Below are positions 15,729 to 22,734 of a DNA stretch of 32,272 bases, one piece after another. The DNA is from Lachnospiraceae bacterium. Its GTDB lineage: Bacteria > Bacillota > Clostridia > Lachnospirales > Lachnospiraceae. The notes under the pieces were generated by a model that was not told where the DNA came from, ran no database searches, and saw only the letters and a list, made by a program, of their open reading frames with translations. Position 1 is the first letter of the stretch. Every line of letters begins with the position of its first letter. The stretch is taken from positions 1-32,272 of the forward strand of contig JAQVCQ010000021.1 in the NCBI GenBank assembly GCA_028689715.1, given 5' to 3'. Both the position numbers and the translations under genes were made by a program.

Positions 15729-15738
15729 GTGCTATACT
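15711..15738 (+). promoter_or_regulatory. Promoter of the sirtuin gene, overlapping the terminator stem
   Basis: TTGCAT (15711-15716) and TATACT (15733-15738) are 16 bases apart. The -35 is the 3' arm of the terminator hairpin, and the start site would be only about 14 bases before ATG 15759. Confidence 0.6.
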
Positions 15739-15758
15739 GATTATCAGAGGTGAACGCC

Positions 15759-16478
15759 ATGAATCAGGAAGAGATCAATATCTTTAAAAAGTGGGTCAGT
15801 GAAAGTGAAAATATTGTTTTTTTTGGAGGCGCCGGAGTGTCAACGGAAAGTGGAATTCCGGACTTTAGAAGTACAGATGGACTTTATAATATGGAATATG
15901 ATCAGCCACCTGAAACAATTTTAAGCCATACCTATTATATGAGGAATCGAAAAGAATTTTACCGGTTCTATAAAAATAAAATGATCTATAGGGATGCAGT
16001 TCCCAATTCTGCACATCAGGTACTTGCAAGGCTGGAAGCAGAAGGCAGACTGAAAGCAGTTATCACGCAGAACATTGATGGACTGCATCAGGCAGCGGGA
16101 AGCAGAGAAGTGTTAGAACTTCACGGAAGCGTTTTGAGGAACTATTGTGAAAAGTGCAGGAAGTTCTATTCGCTAGATGAAGTCATGTCGCAGATGGATG
16201 TACCTGTCTGCACCTGCGGAGGACCGGTCAAACCGGATGTTGTGCTATATGAAGAGTCGTTAAATAACGAAACGATGGTCAAAGCAGTAGAGTACATTCA
16301 AAATGCAGAGATATTGATTGTTGGAGGCACATCACTCGCTGTTTATCCGGCAGCAGGTCTGATTGACTATTATAGAGGTAATAAACTGATCCTGATCAAT
16401 AAAACACCAACGGCACAGGATAGCAGAGCTGATCTTGTTATAAATGATAGCATAGGCAAAGTGCTGGAGCTTATTTAG
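15759..16478 (+). CDS. NAD-dependent protein deacylase, Sir2 family
   Basis: The product is a 239-residue sirtuin that removes acyl groups from protein lysines, using NAD+ and releasing nicotinamide. Visible motifs are GAGVSTESGIPDFRS (24-38), TQNIDGLH (103-110), the catalytic His122 in ELHGS, the zinc cysteines C130-x2-C133 and C151-x-C153, and GGTSLAVYPAA for NAD binding. All catalytic parts are present and length fits bacterial CobB/SrtN-type enzymes. I chose ATG 15759 because AGAGGTGA just upstream is the SD; the in-frame GTG at 15750 is part of that SD. It has its own promoter after the xylan terminator. Its targets are unknown; acetyl-CoA synthetase is a common one in other species. Confidence 0.93.
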   Translation: MNQEEINIFKKWVSESENIVFFGGAGVSTESGIPDFRSTDGLYNMEYDQPPETILSHTYYMRNRKEFYRFYKNKMIYRDAVPNSAHQVLARLEAEGRLKAVITQNIDGLHQAAGSREVLELHGSVLRNYCEKCRKFYSLDEVMSQMDVPVCTCGGPVKPDVVLYEESLNNETMVKAVEYIQNAEILIVGGTSLAVYPAAGLIDYYRGNKLILINKTPTAQDSRADLVINDSIGKVLELI

Positions 16479-16553
16479 ACAATAATTGTTAATTGCTTTG
16501 CCAGGTCAGAAAAATGAACAAAATAAAAATCAGGTAGAAGGAGATCAGAGCCG

Positions 16554-16745
16554 ATGGAATATCAGGTTGGTGATATTGTAAAACTGAAGAAACCCCATCC
16601 CTGTGGGAGCCATGAGTGGGAAGTATTAAGAGTAGGTGCGGATTTTAGACTGAAATGTGTGGGATGCGGACACCAGGTCATGGTGGCCAGGAAGCTGGTT
16701 GAAAAAAATACCAAAGGAATTAGAAAAAAGGAGACATTATCATGA
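16554..16745 (+). CDS. DUF951 domain-containing small protein
   Basis: The product is a 63-residue protein starting YQVGDIVKLKKPHPCGSHEW and containing LKCVGCGHQVM. This is the DUF951 family, found widely in Firmicutes and often just upstream of rpsF or beside replication and ribosomal genes. The four conserved residues C17, H20 and the C-x-x-C pair (C37, C40) suggest a zinc knuckle fold, which is inference. No biochemical role is known to me. SD AAGGAG lies about 9 bases before ATG 16554. Its stop overlaps the start of the Mrp gene as ATGA, so the two are translationally coupled. Confidence 0.9.
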   Translation: MEYQVGDIVKLKKPHPCGSHEWEVLRVGADFRLKCVGCGHQVMVARKLVEKNTKGIRKKETLS

Positions 16746-17605
16746 CAGAGGAAAGAAATCAGGAAGGCTGTGGTGTAAGCGGCTGTTCGAAGGATTCTTG
16801 TGAAGGATGCAGCAGTCAGGGCCAGAGCCATACGGTTCCCGACTTCAGAGTGAATCAAAATAGTAAAAGCAACGTAAAAAAAGTAGTTGGGATCGTCAGC
16901 GGAAAAGGCGGTGTAGGGAAATCGCTTGTCACTGGAATGCTCGCAGTTTCCATGTGTGGAAAAGATAAAAAAATCGGGATACTGGACGCAGACATCACAG
17001 GACCTTCCATACCAAAGATGTTTGGAATCCATGACAAAGCAATTGCTGATGAAACCGGAATTATTCCGCTTCATACAAGAAACGATATGAAAGTCATGTC
17101 GGTCAATCTTCTTCTTGAAGATGAAGAAGCGCCTGTAATATGGAGAGGTCCGGTTCTTGCCAATGCAGTCAAACAATTCTGGTCAGATGTAAACTGGGGT
17201 GAGCTGGATTATTTATTTATTGACATGCCTCCTGGAACTGGAGATGTTCCGCTTACTGTTTTTCAGTCAATTCCGCTCGATGGGATCGTGATTGTTACTT
17301 CTCCTCAGGATCTGGTGTCCATGATCGTGAAAAAGGCATATTATATGGCTATGCAGATGAACATCCCGGTATTGGGAATGATAGAAAATATGAGCTATGT
17401 CAAATGTCCTGATTGTGGAAAAGAGATCAATTTATTTGGTGAGAGCAATCTGGACGAAATAGCAGCGGAGACGGGACTTGAGATCCTCGGAAGAATTCCA
17501 ATTGATACTGCGATCACAGGACTGATCAATCAGGAGAGATTTGAAGAATTTGAAGGTGATTTCCTCCAAAATGCTGTGGAAAAAATCGAAAAAAGCTTGA
17601 ATTAA
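16742..17605 (+). CDS. Mrp/NBP35-type iron-sulfur cluster carrier ATPase
   Basis: This 287-residue P-loop protein of the Mrp/ApbC/NBP35 family carries and delivers Fe-S clusters in the cytosol. The deviant Walker A is SGKGGVGKS (53-61). The family blocks DADITGPSIPKMFG, IWRGPVLANAVKQFW, DYLFIDMPPGTGD (Walker B) and YVKCPDCGKEI, with its C-x-x-C cluster site, follow in order. An N-terminal Cys cluster (C10, C15, C20, C23) is present, as in eukaryote-like NBP35 forms and many clostridial homologues. ATG 16742 overlaps the DUF951 stop by four bases. A frequent Fe-S load from ferredoxin and radical-SAM enzymes in this organism fits the role. Confidence 0.92.
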   Translation: MTEERNQEGCGVSGCSKDSCEGCSSQGQSHTVPDFRVNQNSKSNVKKVVGIVSGKGGVGKSLVTGMLAVSMCGKDKKIGILDADITGPSIPKMFGIHDKAIADETGIIPLHTRNDMKVMSVNLLLEDEEAPVIWRGPVLANAVKQFWSDVNWGELDYLFIDMPPGTGDVPLTVFQSIPLDGIVIVTSPQDLVSMIVKKAYYMAMQMNIPVLGMIENMSYVKCPDCGKEINLFGESNLDEIAAETGLEILGRIPIDTAITGLINQERFEEFEGDFLQNAVEKIEKSLN

Positions 17606-17625
17606 AGGAACTGTTATGCTATCAT
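17597..17625 (+). promoter_or_regulatory. Promoter of rpsF-ssb-rpsR
   Basis: TTGAAT (17597-17602) and TATCAT (17620-17625) are 17 bases apart; the -35 overlaps the last codons of the Mrp gene. This leaves a leader of about 85 bases before rpsF. Confidence 0.6.
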
Positions 17626-17631
17626 AGATAC

Positions 17632-17718
17632 CTGTGATATAAAAAAATGCCGTATTTCGGCAATACATTCCTTGCTCTTCTGTTAAGGGAGGGCCAGAGA
17701 CCAAAAGGAGGTAACAAA
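17632..17718 (+). promoter_or_regulatory. rpsF mRNA leader, possible S6:S18 autoregulatory site
   Basis: The leader contains a small hairpin TGCCG-TATTT-CGGCA (17648-17662) and a second region with GGGAGGGCC before the SD. S6:S18-bound leaders with a CCG motif are known upstream of rpsF in many bacteria. The exact motif match could not be confirmed by eye, so this is tentative. Confidence 0.3.
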
Positions 17719-18009
17719 ATGAACAAGTATGAATTAGCCGTTGTTGTAAGCGCTAAAATCGAAGACGATGAAAGAGCAGCTACTTTAGAAAAAGTAAAAA
17801 GCTACGTTGAACGTTTCGGTGGACAAATTACAAACGTGGATGAATGGGGTAAGAAGAGATTAGCTTACGAAGTTCAGAAGATGAAAGAAGCTTTTTACTA
17901 TTTCATCAAATTCGATGCTGAACCTACTGTTCCAGCGGAGATCGAAAGTCGTATCCGTATTATGGACAATGTGATCAGATATTTGTGCGTACGACAGGAC
18001 GAGGCTTAA
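17719..18009 (+). CDS. rpsF: 30S ribosomal protein S6
   Basis: This 96-residue protein starts MNKYELAVVVSAKIEDDERA and contains the S6 blocks DEWGKKRLAYEVQKMKEAFYYFIKFDAEP and ENVIRYLC-like RIMDNVIRYLCVR. It binds 16S rRNA together with S18 on the platform of the small subunit. ATG 17719 follows a textbook AAAGGAGG SD; the open frame begins earlier at 17647, but that extension has no SD and no family match. It is the first gene of the conserved rpsF-ssb-rpsR operon. Confidence 0.97.
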   Translation: MNKYELAVVVSAKIEDDERAATLEKVKSYVERFGGQITNVDEWGKKRLAYEVQKMKEAFYYFIKFDAEPTVPAEIESRIRIMDNVIRYLCVRQDEA

Positions 18010-18023
18010 GATAAGGAGAGCGT

Positions 18024-18461
18024 ATGAACAAAGTAATTCTTATGGGGCGTTTGACAAGGGATCCAGAGGTAAGATATTCTCAGGGTGACAATGCAATGGC
18101 AATTGCAAGATATACAATCGCAGTTGATCGCAGATTTAATCGAAACAGCGATGAAGCAACAGCTGACTTTATCGGTTGTGTAGCATTTGGCAAAGCTGGA
18201 GAATTTGCTGAAAAATATTTCCGCAAAGGAACCAAAGTAGCCATTTCCGGAAGAATTCAGACAGGCAGCTATACGAACAAAGAAGGCGTGAAAGTATATA
18301 CTACAGATGTAGTAGTAGAAGATCAGGAGTTTGCAGAAAGCAAAAATTCCGGTTCTGAAGGTGGATTTTCCGGCAATCAGGGTAGAGCAGAGAATACATC
18401 CATTGGCGATGGATTCATGAATATTCCTGATGGAATAGACGAAGAATTGCCATTCAACTAA
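18024..18461 (+). CDS. ssb: Single-stranded DNA-binding protein
   Basis: The 145-residue SSB has an N-terminal OB fold (1-106, starting MNKVILMGRLTRDPEVRY and including YTIAVDRRFNR and TDFIGCVAFGKAGEFAEKY-type motifs). A flexible Gly/Ser/Asn-rich linker leads to the acidic tip DEELPFN. That tip recruits partner proteins (replication restart, RecQ/RecO, exonuclease) in bacterial SSBs. It binds single-stranded DNA as a tetramer. It lies 14 bases after rpsF, with AAGGAGAG as SD, and before rpsR, the standard order in Firmicutes. Confidence 0.97.
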   Translation: MNKVILMGRLTRDPEVRYSQGDNAMAIARYTIAVDRRFNRNSDEATADFIGCVAFGKAGEFAEKYFRKGTKVAISGRIQTGSYTNKEGVKVYTTDVVVEDQEFAESKNSGSEGGFSGNQGRAENTSIGDGFMNIPDGIDEELPFN

Positions 18462-18489
18462 TAATAAAATTTAGATAGGAGGCAATATT

Positions 18490-18753
18490 ATGGCTTATAA
18501 TAGAGCAGAGAAGTCCGATTCTCCTATGAAGAGAAGAGGCGGAATGCGCAGAAGAAAGAAAGTTTGCGTATTTTGTGGAAAAGATAGTTCAATCGATTAC
18601 AAAGATGTTAATAAATTAAAAAGATACGTATCTGAAAGAGGAAAAATTCTTCCTAGAAGAATCACAGGAAACTGTGCAAAACATCAGAGAGCTCTTACTG
18701 TAGCAATTAAGAGAGCACGTCACGTAGCACTGATGCCTTATACAATGGATTAA
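18490..18753 (+). CDS. rpsR: 30S ribosomal protein S18
   Basis: This 87-residue S18 has the conserved core [48 protein letters not shown]. The Cys positions in [10 protein letters not shown] and GNCAKHQR give a zinc-type (C+) S18, in contrast to the cysteine-poor form expressed under zinc limitation. It partners S6 at the platform of the small subunit. The basic N-terminal [11 protein letters not shown] segment is normal. ATG 18490 has TAGGAGG upstream and the operon ends at a strong terminator just downstream. Confidence 0.97.
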   Translation: MAYNRAEKSDSPMKRRGGMRRRKKVCVFCGKDSSIDYKDVNKLKRYVSERGKILPRRITGNCAKHQRALTVAIKRARHVALMPYTMD

Positions 18754-18760
18754 TCAGTCG

Positions 18761-18790
18761 ACCGTCATTCATTTGAATGACGGTTTTTTT
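18761..18790 (+). terminator. Intrinsic terminator of rpsF-ssb-rpsR
   Basis: ACCGTCATTCA (18761-18771) and TGAATGACGGT (18774-18784) form an 11-bp perfect stem with a two-base loop, followed by a run of seven T residues including the stem end. Confidence 0.93.
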
Positions 18791-18828
18791 ATACAAAATA
18801 CTGAAATTGACTGAAAAAAGAACTTCAA

Positions 18829-18857
18829 TTGACAAATAGATGTAAAAAATGTAAGCT
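18829..18857 (+). promoter_or_regulatory. Candidate promoter of the alcohol dehydrogenase/c-di-GMP operon
   Basis: A perfect TTGACA lies at 18829-18834. The element 17 bases further on, TAAGCT (18852-18857), is a poor -10, so either the promoter is activator-dependent or another start is used. Confidence 0.4.
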
Positions 18858-18898
18858 TATTTTATAGAATAATCTGTGGCAAGGGGAGGTATCGTTTT

Positions 18899-20071
18899 AT
18901 GAATACTATAACAGAATTGAGAAAATTTGTTGCTCCTGAGATTATTATGGGAGTTGATGCGAGACTTATGATTGGAAGATATATTGGCCATTTTGCATCC
19001 AAAAAGCCAATGATTGTAACGGATCGTAACCTGGAAATGCAGCCTTGGTTTGCAGATATACTTGCGGAATTTGAAAAATATCATATTTGTCCGGTAATAT
19101 TCAATGACGTGACATCAAATCCAAGAGAATATGAAGTAATGAAAGGGGCAGAGATGTTCCTTGACTATAAATGTGATCTGATCATTGCGATAGGCGGTGG
19201 AAGCCCGATCGACTGTGCAAAGGGAATCAGTATTGTGTCATCAAATGGAGGAGAGATCTTAGATTATGAAGGTGTTGATGAAATTAATCTTCCTGGACCA
19301 CCATTGATTGCCATTCCAACGACTTCCGGCGCATCTGCAGATGTATCACAGTTTGCCATCATATGTGATACCTCCAATCATGTGAAAAAGGCGATCATCA
19401 GTAAGAAGGTCGTTCCTGATCTTGCATTGATCGACCCCGTTCCACTCATGACCATGGATCTGTATCTGACAGCGTGTACCGGTATGGATGCGCTGACACA
19501 TGCGATGGAAGCATATGTATCGAATGCTAATTCGCAATTGACTGATATTCATGCAATAGAAGCGATCAGACTGATCAATGCGACAATTGAAGAAGCTGTA
19601 AAGCCTGAACGGACAATTGAAACAATGTATGAAATGATGCTTGGATCTCTTCATGCAGGACTTGCTTTTTCGAATGCAAGTCTGGGGGCAGTGCATGCGA
19701 TGGCACACAGCCTTGGCGGACTTCTGGACCTGCCGCATGGTGAGTGTAATAGTTTGTTGCTGGAACATGTAGTTGACCTGAATTTTGACGTGGCATCAGA
19801 AAAATATACTGAAATTGCGAAAGTAATGGGACTTGAAACAGAACGTATAGATTCAAAAACAGTAAAAGAAAATCTTATAAACAGGTTAAGGACACTCAGA
19901 AGGCAGTTGGGAATAGGCGATTATGCAATCGTGGAAGAACTGGATGAGAAGCTGCTTGATAAGCTTGCCGATGGTGCACTTTCAGATCCATGTATTGTTA
20001 CGAATCCAAGAATGCTTACCCTAAAAGAGGTGACAACTGTATATGGACAAATTCTACGAAAAAAAGGATAG
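18899..20071 (+). CDS. Iron-containing alcohol dehydrogenase, ErcA-like
   Basis: This 390-residue group III (iron-dependent) alcohol dehydrogenase has the NAD-binding GGGSPIDCAKG (99-109). The metal ligands are Asp197 and His201 in GMDALTHAMEAY, His266 in GAVHAMAHS and His280 in LPHGECN. The opening TELRKFVAPEIIMG, the ADVSQFAI block and LGAVHAMAHSLGGLLDLPHGECN closely match what I remember of the ErcA subfamily. ErcA proteins resemble alcohol dehydrogenases but act in signal transduction next to sensor kinases or cyclases. All catalytic residues look intact, so enzymatic activity cannot be excluded. The SD is AGGGGAGG. Its end overlaps the next gene, a c-di-GMP signalling protein, by 29 bases, which supports a sensory role. 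Confidence 0.85.
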   Translation: MNTITELRKFVAPEIIMGVDARLMIGRYIGHFASKKPMIVTDRNLEMQPWFADILAEFEKYHICPVIFNDVTSNPREYEVMKGAEMFLDYKCDLIIAIGGGSPIDCAKGISIVSSNGGEILDYEGVDEINLPGPPLIAIPTTSGASADVSQFAIICDTSNHVKKAIISKKVVPDLALIDPVPLMTMDLYLTACTGMDALTHAMEAYVSNANSQLTDIHAIEAIRLINATIEEAVKPERTIETMYEMMLGSLHAGLAFSNASLGAVHAMAHSLGGLLDLPHGECNSLLLEHVVDLNFDVASEKYTEIAKVMGLETERIDSKTVKENLINRLRTLRRQLGIGDYAIVEELDEKLLDKLADGALSDPCIVTNPRMLTLKEVTTVYGQILRKKG

Positions 20072-21518
20072 GAAAGCATTTACAAGGGATGCGATCATTG
20101 GTCTTGGTGAAGACTCTTTCCGCAAAAATTATTATCCCGAATTACAGGAAAAAATTATAGGTCTGGAACGGGCAGTCGCCAGTAACAGAGCTTTAATTGC
20201 TGCGATTCCTGATACATTGTTCACATGTGGACTGGATGGAGAGATTCATCCGATTTCTGATATTGAAAAGGAAGACCCGCTTTCAGATCTGATTTTTCAG
20301 GATGAAGAGACAATGAATATTTTGAAATCAATGATTTCGGGGATGTCAGAGGGAATTGGCTTTTACACAAAAGAATTTGAAATGTCTGTTGACAGGAGTA
20401 AATATTATCTGGAGGCAAGATGCCAAAAAGCGGAATCTGGTGAAATCCTGATTATTATAAGAAATATGACTGATCGTATTTTGCTTGAAAAAAAGTTGAG
20501 GTACCTGGTTGAAAGAGATGCATTGACCGGACTTCAGAGCAGAAGAAGTTTTGAAGAGAAGATGGAACGTTATGTAAACAGATATCATGAAAATCTGGCA
20601 ATTGTATCAGTGGATATAAATGGGTTGAAATTTATTAATGATACATTAGGGCATTATAACGGAGATCTCATGATCGTTGAGGTCGCTGAAATTGTAATGG
20701 AGATTTTTGGAGGGTATGGACTGGTTGCAAGAATCGGTGGAGATGAATTTGGCGTTTTTATTGAAAATACGACAGAGAAAGAAATCGAACTTCTTTTACA
20801 GAGCATGAATACACTGGTCGAGGAACATAACAAAACAGCCGGAAACAGAGGTCTGTCTCTTGCTTTCGGTTATGCATTTCACAAAAAAGGTTTTGTGAAT
20901 ACTGAATTTATTTTTCAGGAAGCTGATAATAATATGTACCAGAATAAGCTTTTGAAAAAAGAAAGCATAAGAAGCACTTTTGTAAAAGCCTTTATGAAAG
21001 CACTTGAAGTAAAGGATTTTGTTTCAGAGGGACATGTTTCCAGAATGGAACATCTGGCTGTTTTGATCGGAAGAGAATTGAAACTGCACCAGGATCAGAT
21101 GGACAGACTTGTACTTCTGACAAAATTTCATGATATTGGAAAAATTGGAATTCCGGATGCAATATTAAAAAAGCCTGCAGCACTTGATGAGACGGAATGG
21201 AAAGTCATGAAGACTCATACATCAATAGGTGAAAGAATCGCACTTGAAGCTGCTGAGATAAGGGATATTGCACATTTGATCCTGAAACATCATGAAAGAT
21301 GGGATGGACATGGATATCCGCTTGGAATAGCAGGGGAAGAGATTCCGATTGAGTGTAGAATTCTTTCCATTGTAGATACTTATGATGCTATGACAAATGA
21401 CAGACCGTACAGGGCGGCACTGTCGATTGATGAGTCGCGAAAAGAAATTCTGAAATGTAGTGGAACACAGTTTGATCCGGGGCTCGTAAACATCTTTTTG
21501 GAAGTAACAGATCAGTAA
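20043..21518 (+). CDS. PAS-like/GGDEF/HD-GYP bifunctional c-di-GMP protein
   Basis: This 491-residue cytoplasmic protein has an N-terminal PAS-like sensor (about 40-148), a diguanylate cyclase domain (about 155-310) with DINGLKFINDTLGH and an intact GGDEF (232-236), and an HD-GYP phosphodiesterase domain (about 315-485). The HD-GYP part has H363-D364 in FHDIGKIGIPD, and HHERWDGHGYP (416-426). Synthesis and breakdown of c-di-GMP are both possible. No RxxD inhibitory site is seen before GGDEF. No membrane segment is present, so it senses a soluble cue. ATG 20043 has AGAGGTGA upstream and lies 29 bases inside the dehydrogenase gene, giving translational coupling. Confidence 0.92.
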   Translation: MDKFYEKKDRKAFTRDAIIGLGEDSFRKNYYPELQEKIIGLERAVASNRALIAAIPDTLFTCGLDGEIHPISDIEKEDPLSDLIFQDEETMNILKSMISGMSEGIGFYTKEFEMSVDRSKYYLEARCQKAESGEILIIIRNMTDRILLEKKLRYLVERDALTGLQSRRSFEEKMERYVNRYHENLAIVSVDINGLKFINDTLGHYNGDLMIVEVAEIVMEIFGGYGLVARIGGDEFGVFIENTTEKEIELLLQSMNTLVEEHNKTAGNRGLSLAFGYAFHKKGFVNTEFIFQEADNNMYQNKLLKKESIRSTFVKAFMKALEVKDFVSEGHVSRMEHLAVLIGRELKLHQDQMDRLVLLTKFHDIGKIGIPDAILKKPAALDETEWKVMKTHTSIGERIALEAAEIRDIAHLILKHHERWDGHGYPLGIAGEEIPIECRILSIVDTYDAMTNDRPYRAALSIDESRKEILKCSGTQFDPGLVNIFLEVTDQ

Positions 21519-21545
21519 GGAAGATACAAAATGAGATCGGAATAG

Positions 21546-21574
21546 AAAAATCTGCCGTTCAGGCAGATTTTTTT
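21546..21574 (+). terminator. Intrinsic terminator after the GGDEF/HD-GYP gene
   Basis: AAATCTGCC (21548-21556) pairs with GGCAGATTT (21562-21570) around a GTTCA loop, and the 3' side continues as a run of seven T residues. Confidence 0.92.
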
Positions 21575-21587
21575 AATGGATACCAAT

Positions 21588-21616
21588 TTGAAGTTTACGG
21601 GAGGATATGTTATAAT
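21588..21616 (+). promoter_or_regulatory. Promoter of the GGDEF-gdpP-rplI-dnaB transcript
   Basis: TTGAAG (21588-21593) is followed after 17 bases by a perfect TATAAT (21611-21616). It starts just after the upstream terminator, so the following four genes probably share this promoter. Confidence 0.75.
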
Positions 21617-21709
21617 CGGATTAGTTTTGTGTAGTTGAAATAGTGAGAAACAGTATTTTTATCACATATTTTATAACAAGTATTGTCGTGTGGTGTTGAG
21701 GTGTATGGA

Positions 21710-22717
21710 ATGATGTTCGATTATGACCGTTATAAAGGCTCTCCGGAGAATATTAAAGATATCGTATTAGAGGAAAACAGAATCCTGACCAGAAAACTGG
21801 CTGAGTCACAGCAGAGTTTTGAACTCCTTAAATTGGTACATTTTGACAGAACGATCGATCTGGAAAAATTAAATGATATTATTATTGGCTGCACAGGCTG
21901 TCTGCATTCCATGATGGTATACAGAGGCATCATTCTGACCAATCTGAAGCCTGAAGATACGTTATATCAGCGCACATTGAATCAGCTAGAGGATCTGACG
22001 AATGGTGATGGACTGACTGAATTTGACGCGTTGTTCGATGAAATCACAGTCATGTGTTATCCGGTTTCAGTGTCGCAGGTAAATCAGGAACAGGATGAGA
22101 AAATCCATATTATTCTTATGTTCCCCAAGAGGCTTGTGAATCATGAGGTAAGAGACTTTGTAAAATCATTTATGCTCGTAAATGATGTTCTGGTCAATAT
22201 TGTGATCAGCAGAGAGAAAATGGTCAAGCTCATAGAAACAGATCCTTTGACTAAGCTATTAAATAGAAGTTCTTGGAATAGTACACTTGAGACAATTGTA
22301 AGACATCCGGATTCATTTTTCATTCTTTTTATAGATCTGGATAAGTTCAAGGTGATTAATGATACTTTTGGACATCAGACAGGAGATGAAATCCTGAAAG
22401 AGACAGGGCACTGGCTCAGATCTGTATTCAGAGAGGAAGACAGGGTCTTTCGTCTTGGCGGTGATGAATTTGCAGTGACTGGTAAGATCAATCCTGAGTC
22501 TGCGGATGGATTTTATGCAAAGATCCAGTCTTTGAATGAACAATTTACGAAAGCGCTTCAGAGTAAGCTCAAGATAGAAGCGACCATTTCGATCGGTGCA
22601 TTATTTACAAAAAATGCTGAAGACAAAGACAGTTTATATTTACGCGTTGACAGACTTCTTTATAAATCAAAAGAAAAGGGCAGAAATACATTAAGTGCTG
22701 AATCAGATTTCGCCTGA
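21710..22717 (+). CDS. GGDEF diguanylate cyclase with an N-terminal unknown sensor domain
   Basis: The 335-residue protein has an unrecognised N-terminal domain (1 to about 170; short coiled segment 18-40, then mixed alpha/beta, no membrane helix) and a C-terminal GGDEF domain. FIDLDKFKVINDTFGHQTGD carries the metal and substrate residues, and RLGGDEF (248-254) is intact. R241-E-E-D244, five residues before GGDEF, is an inhibitory I-site, so the enzyme should be feedback-controlled by c-di-GMP. I chose ATG 21710, since GAGGTG lies 6 bases before it; a TTG at 21683 is less likely. It starts a transcript running into gdpP, rplI and dnaB. Confidence 0.9.
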   Translation: MMFDYDRYKGSPENIKDIVLEENRILTRKLAESQQSFELLKLVHFDRTIDLEKLNDIIIGCTGCLHSMMVYRGIILTNLKPEDTLYQRTLNQLEDLTNGDGLTEFDALFDEITVMCYPVSVSQVNQEQDEKIHIILMFPKRLVNHEVRDFVKSFMLVNDVLVNIVISREKMVKLIETDPLTKLLNRSSWNSTLETIVRHPDSFFILFIDLDKFKVINDTFGHQTGDEILKETGHWLRSVFREEDRVFRLGGDEFAVTGKINPESADGFYAKIQSLNEQFTKALQSKLKIEATISIGALFTKNAEDKDSLYLRVDRLLYKSKEKGRNTLSAESDFA

Positions 22718-22734
22718 ATATATGAGGGATAGCA

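Noticed and set aside
16562-17176. 204-codon leftward frame across DUF951 and mrp
   Set aside because: It is antisense to two clear genes and its translation has no recognisable domain.
17647-17718. Upstream extension of rpsF
   Set aside because: No SD precedes the ATG at 17647, the extra 24 residues do not look like S6, and a perfect SD precedes ATG 17719.
21683-21709. TTG 21683 as the start of the GGDEF gene
   Set aside because: GAGGTG, the only good SD, lies after this codon and suits ATG 21710.
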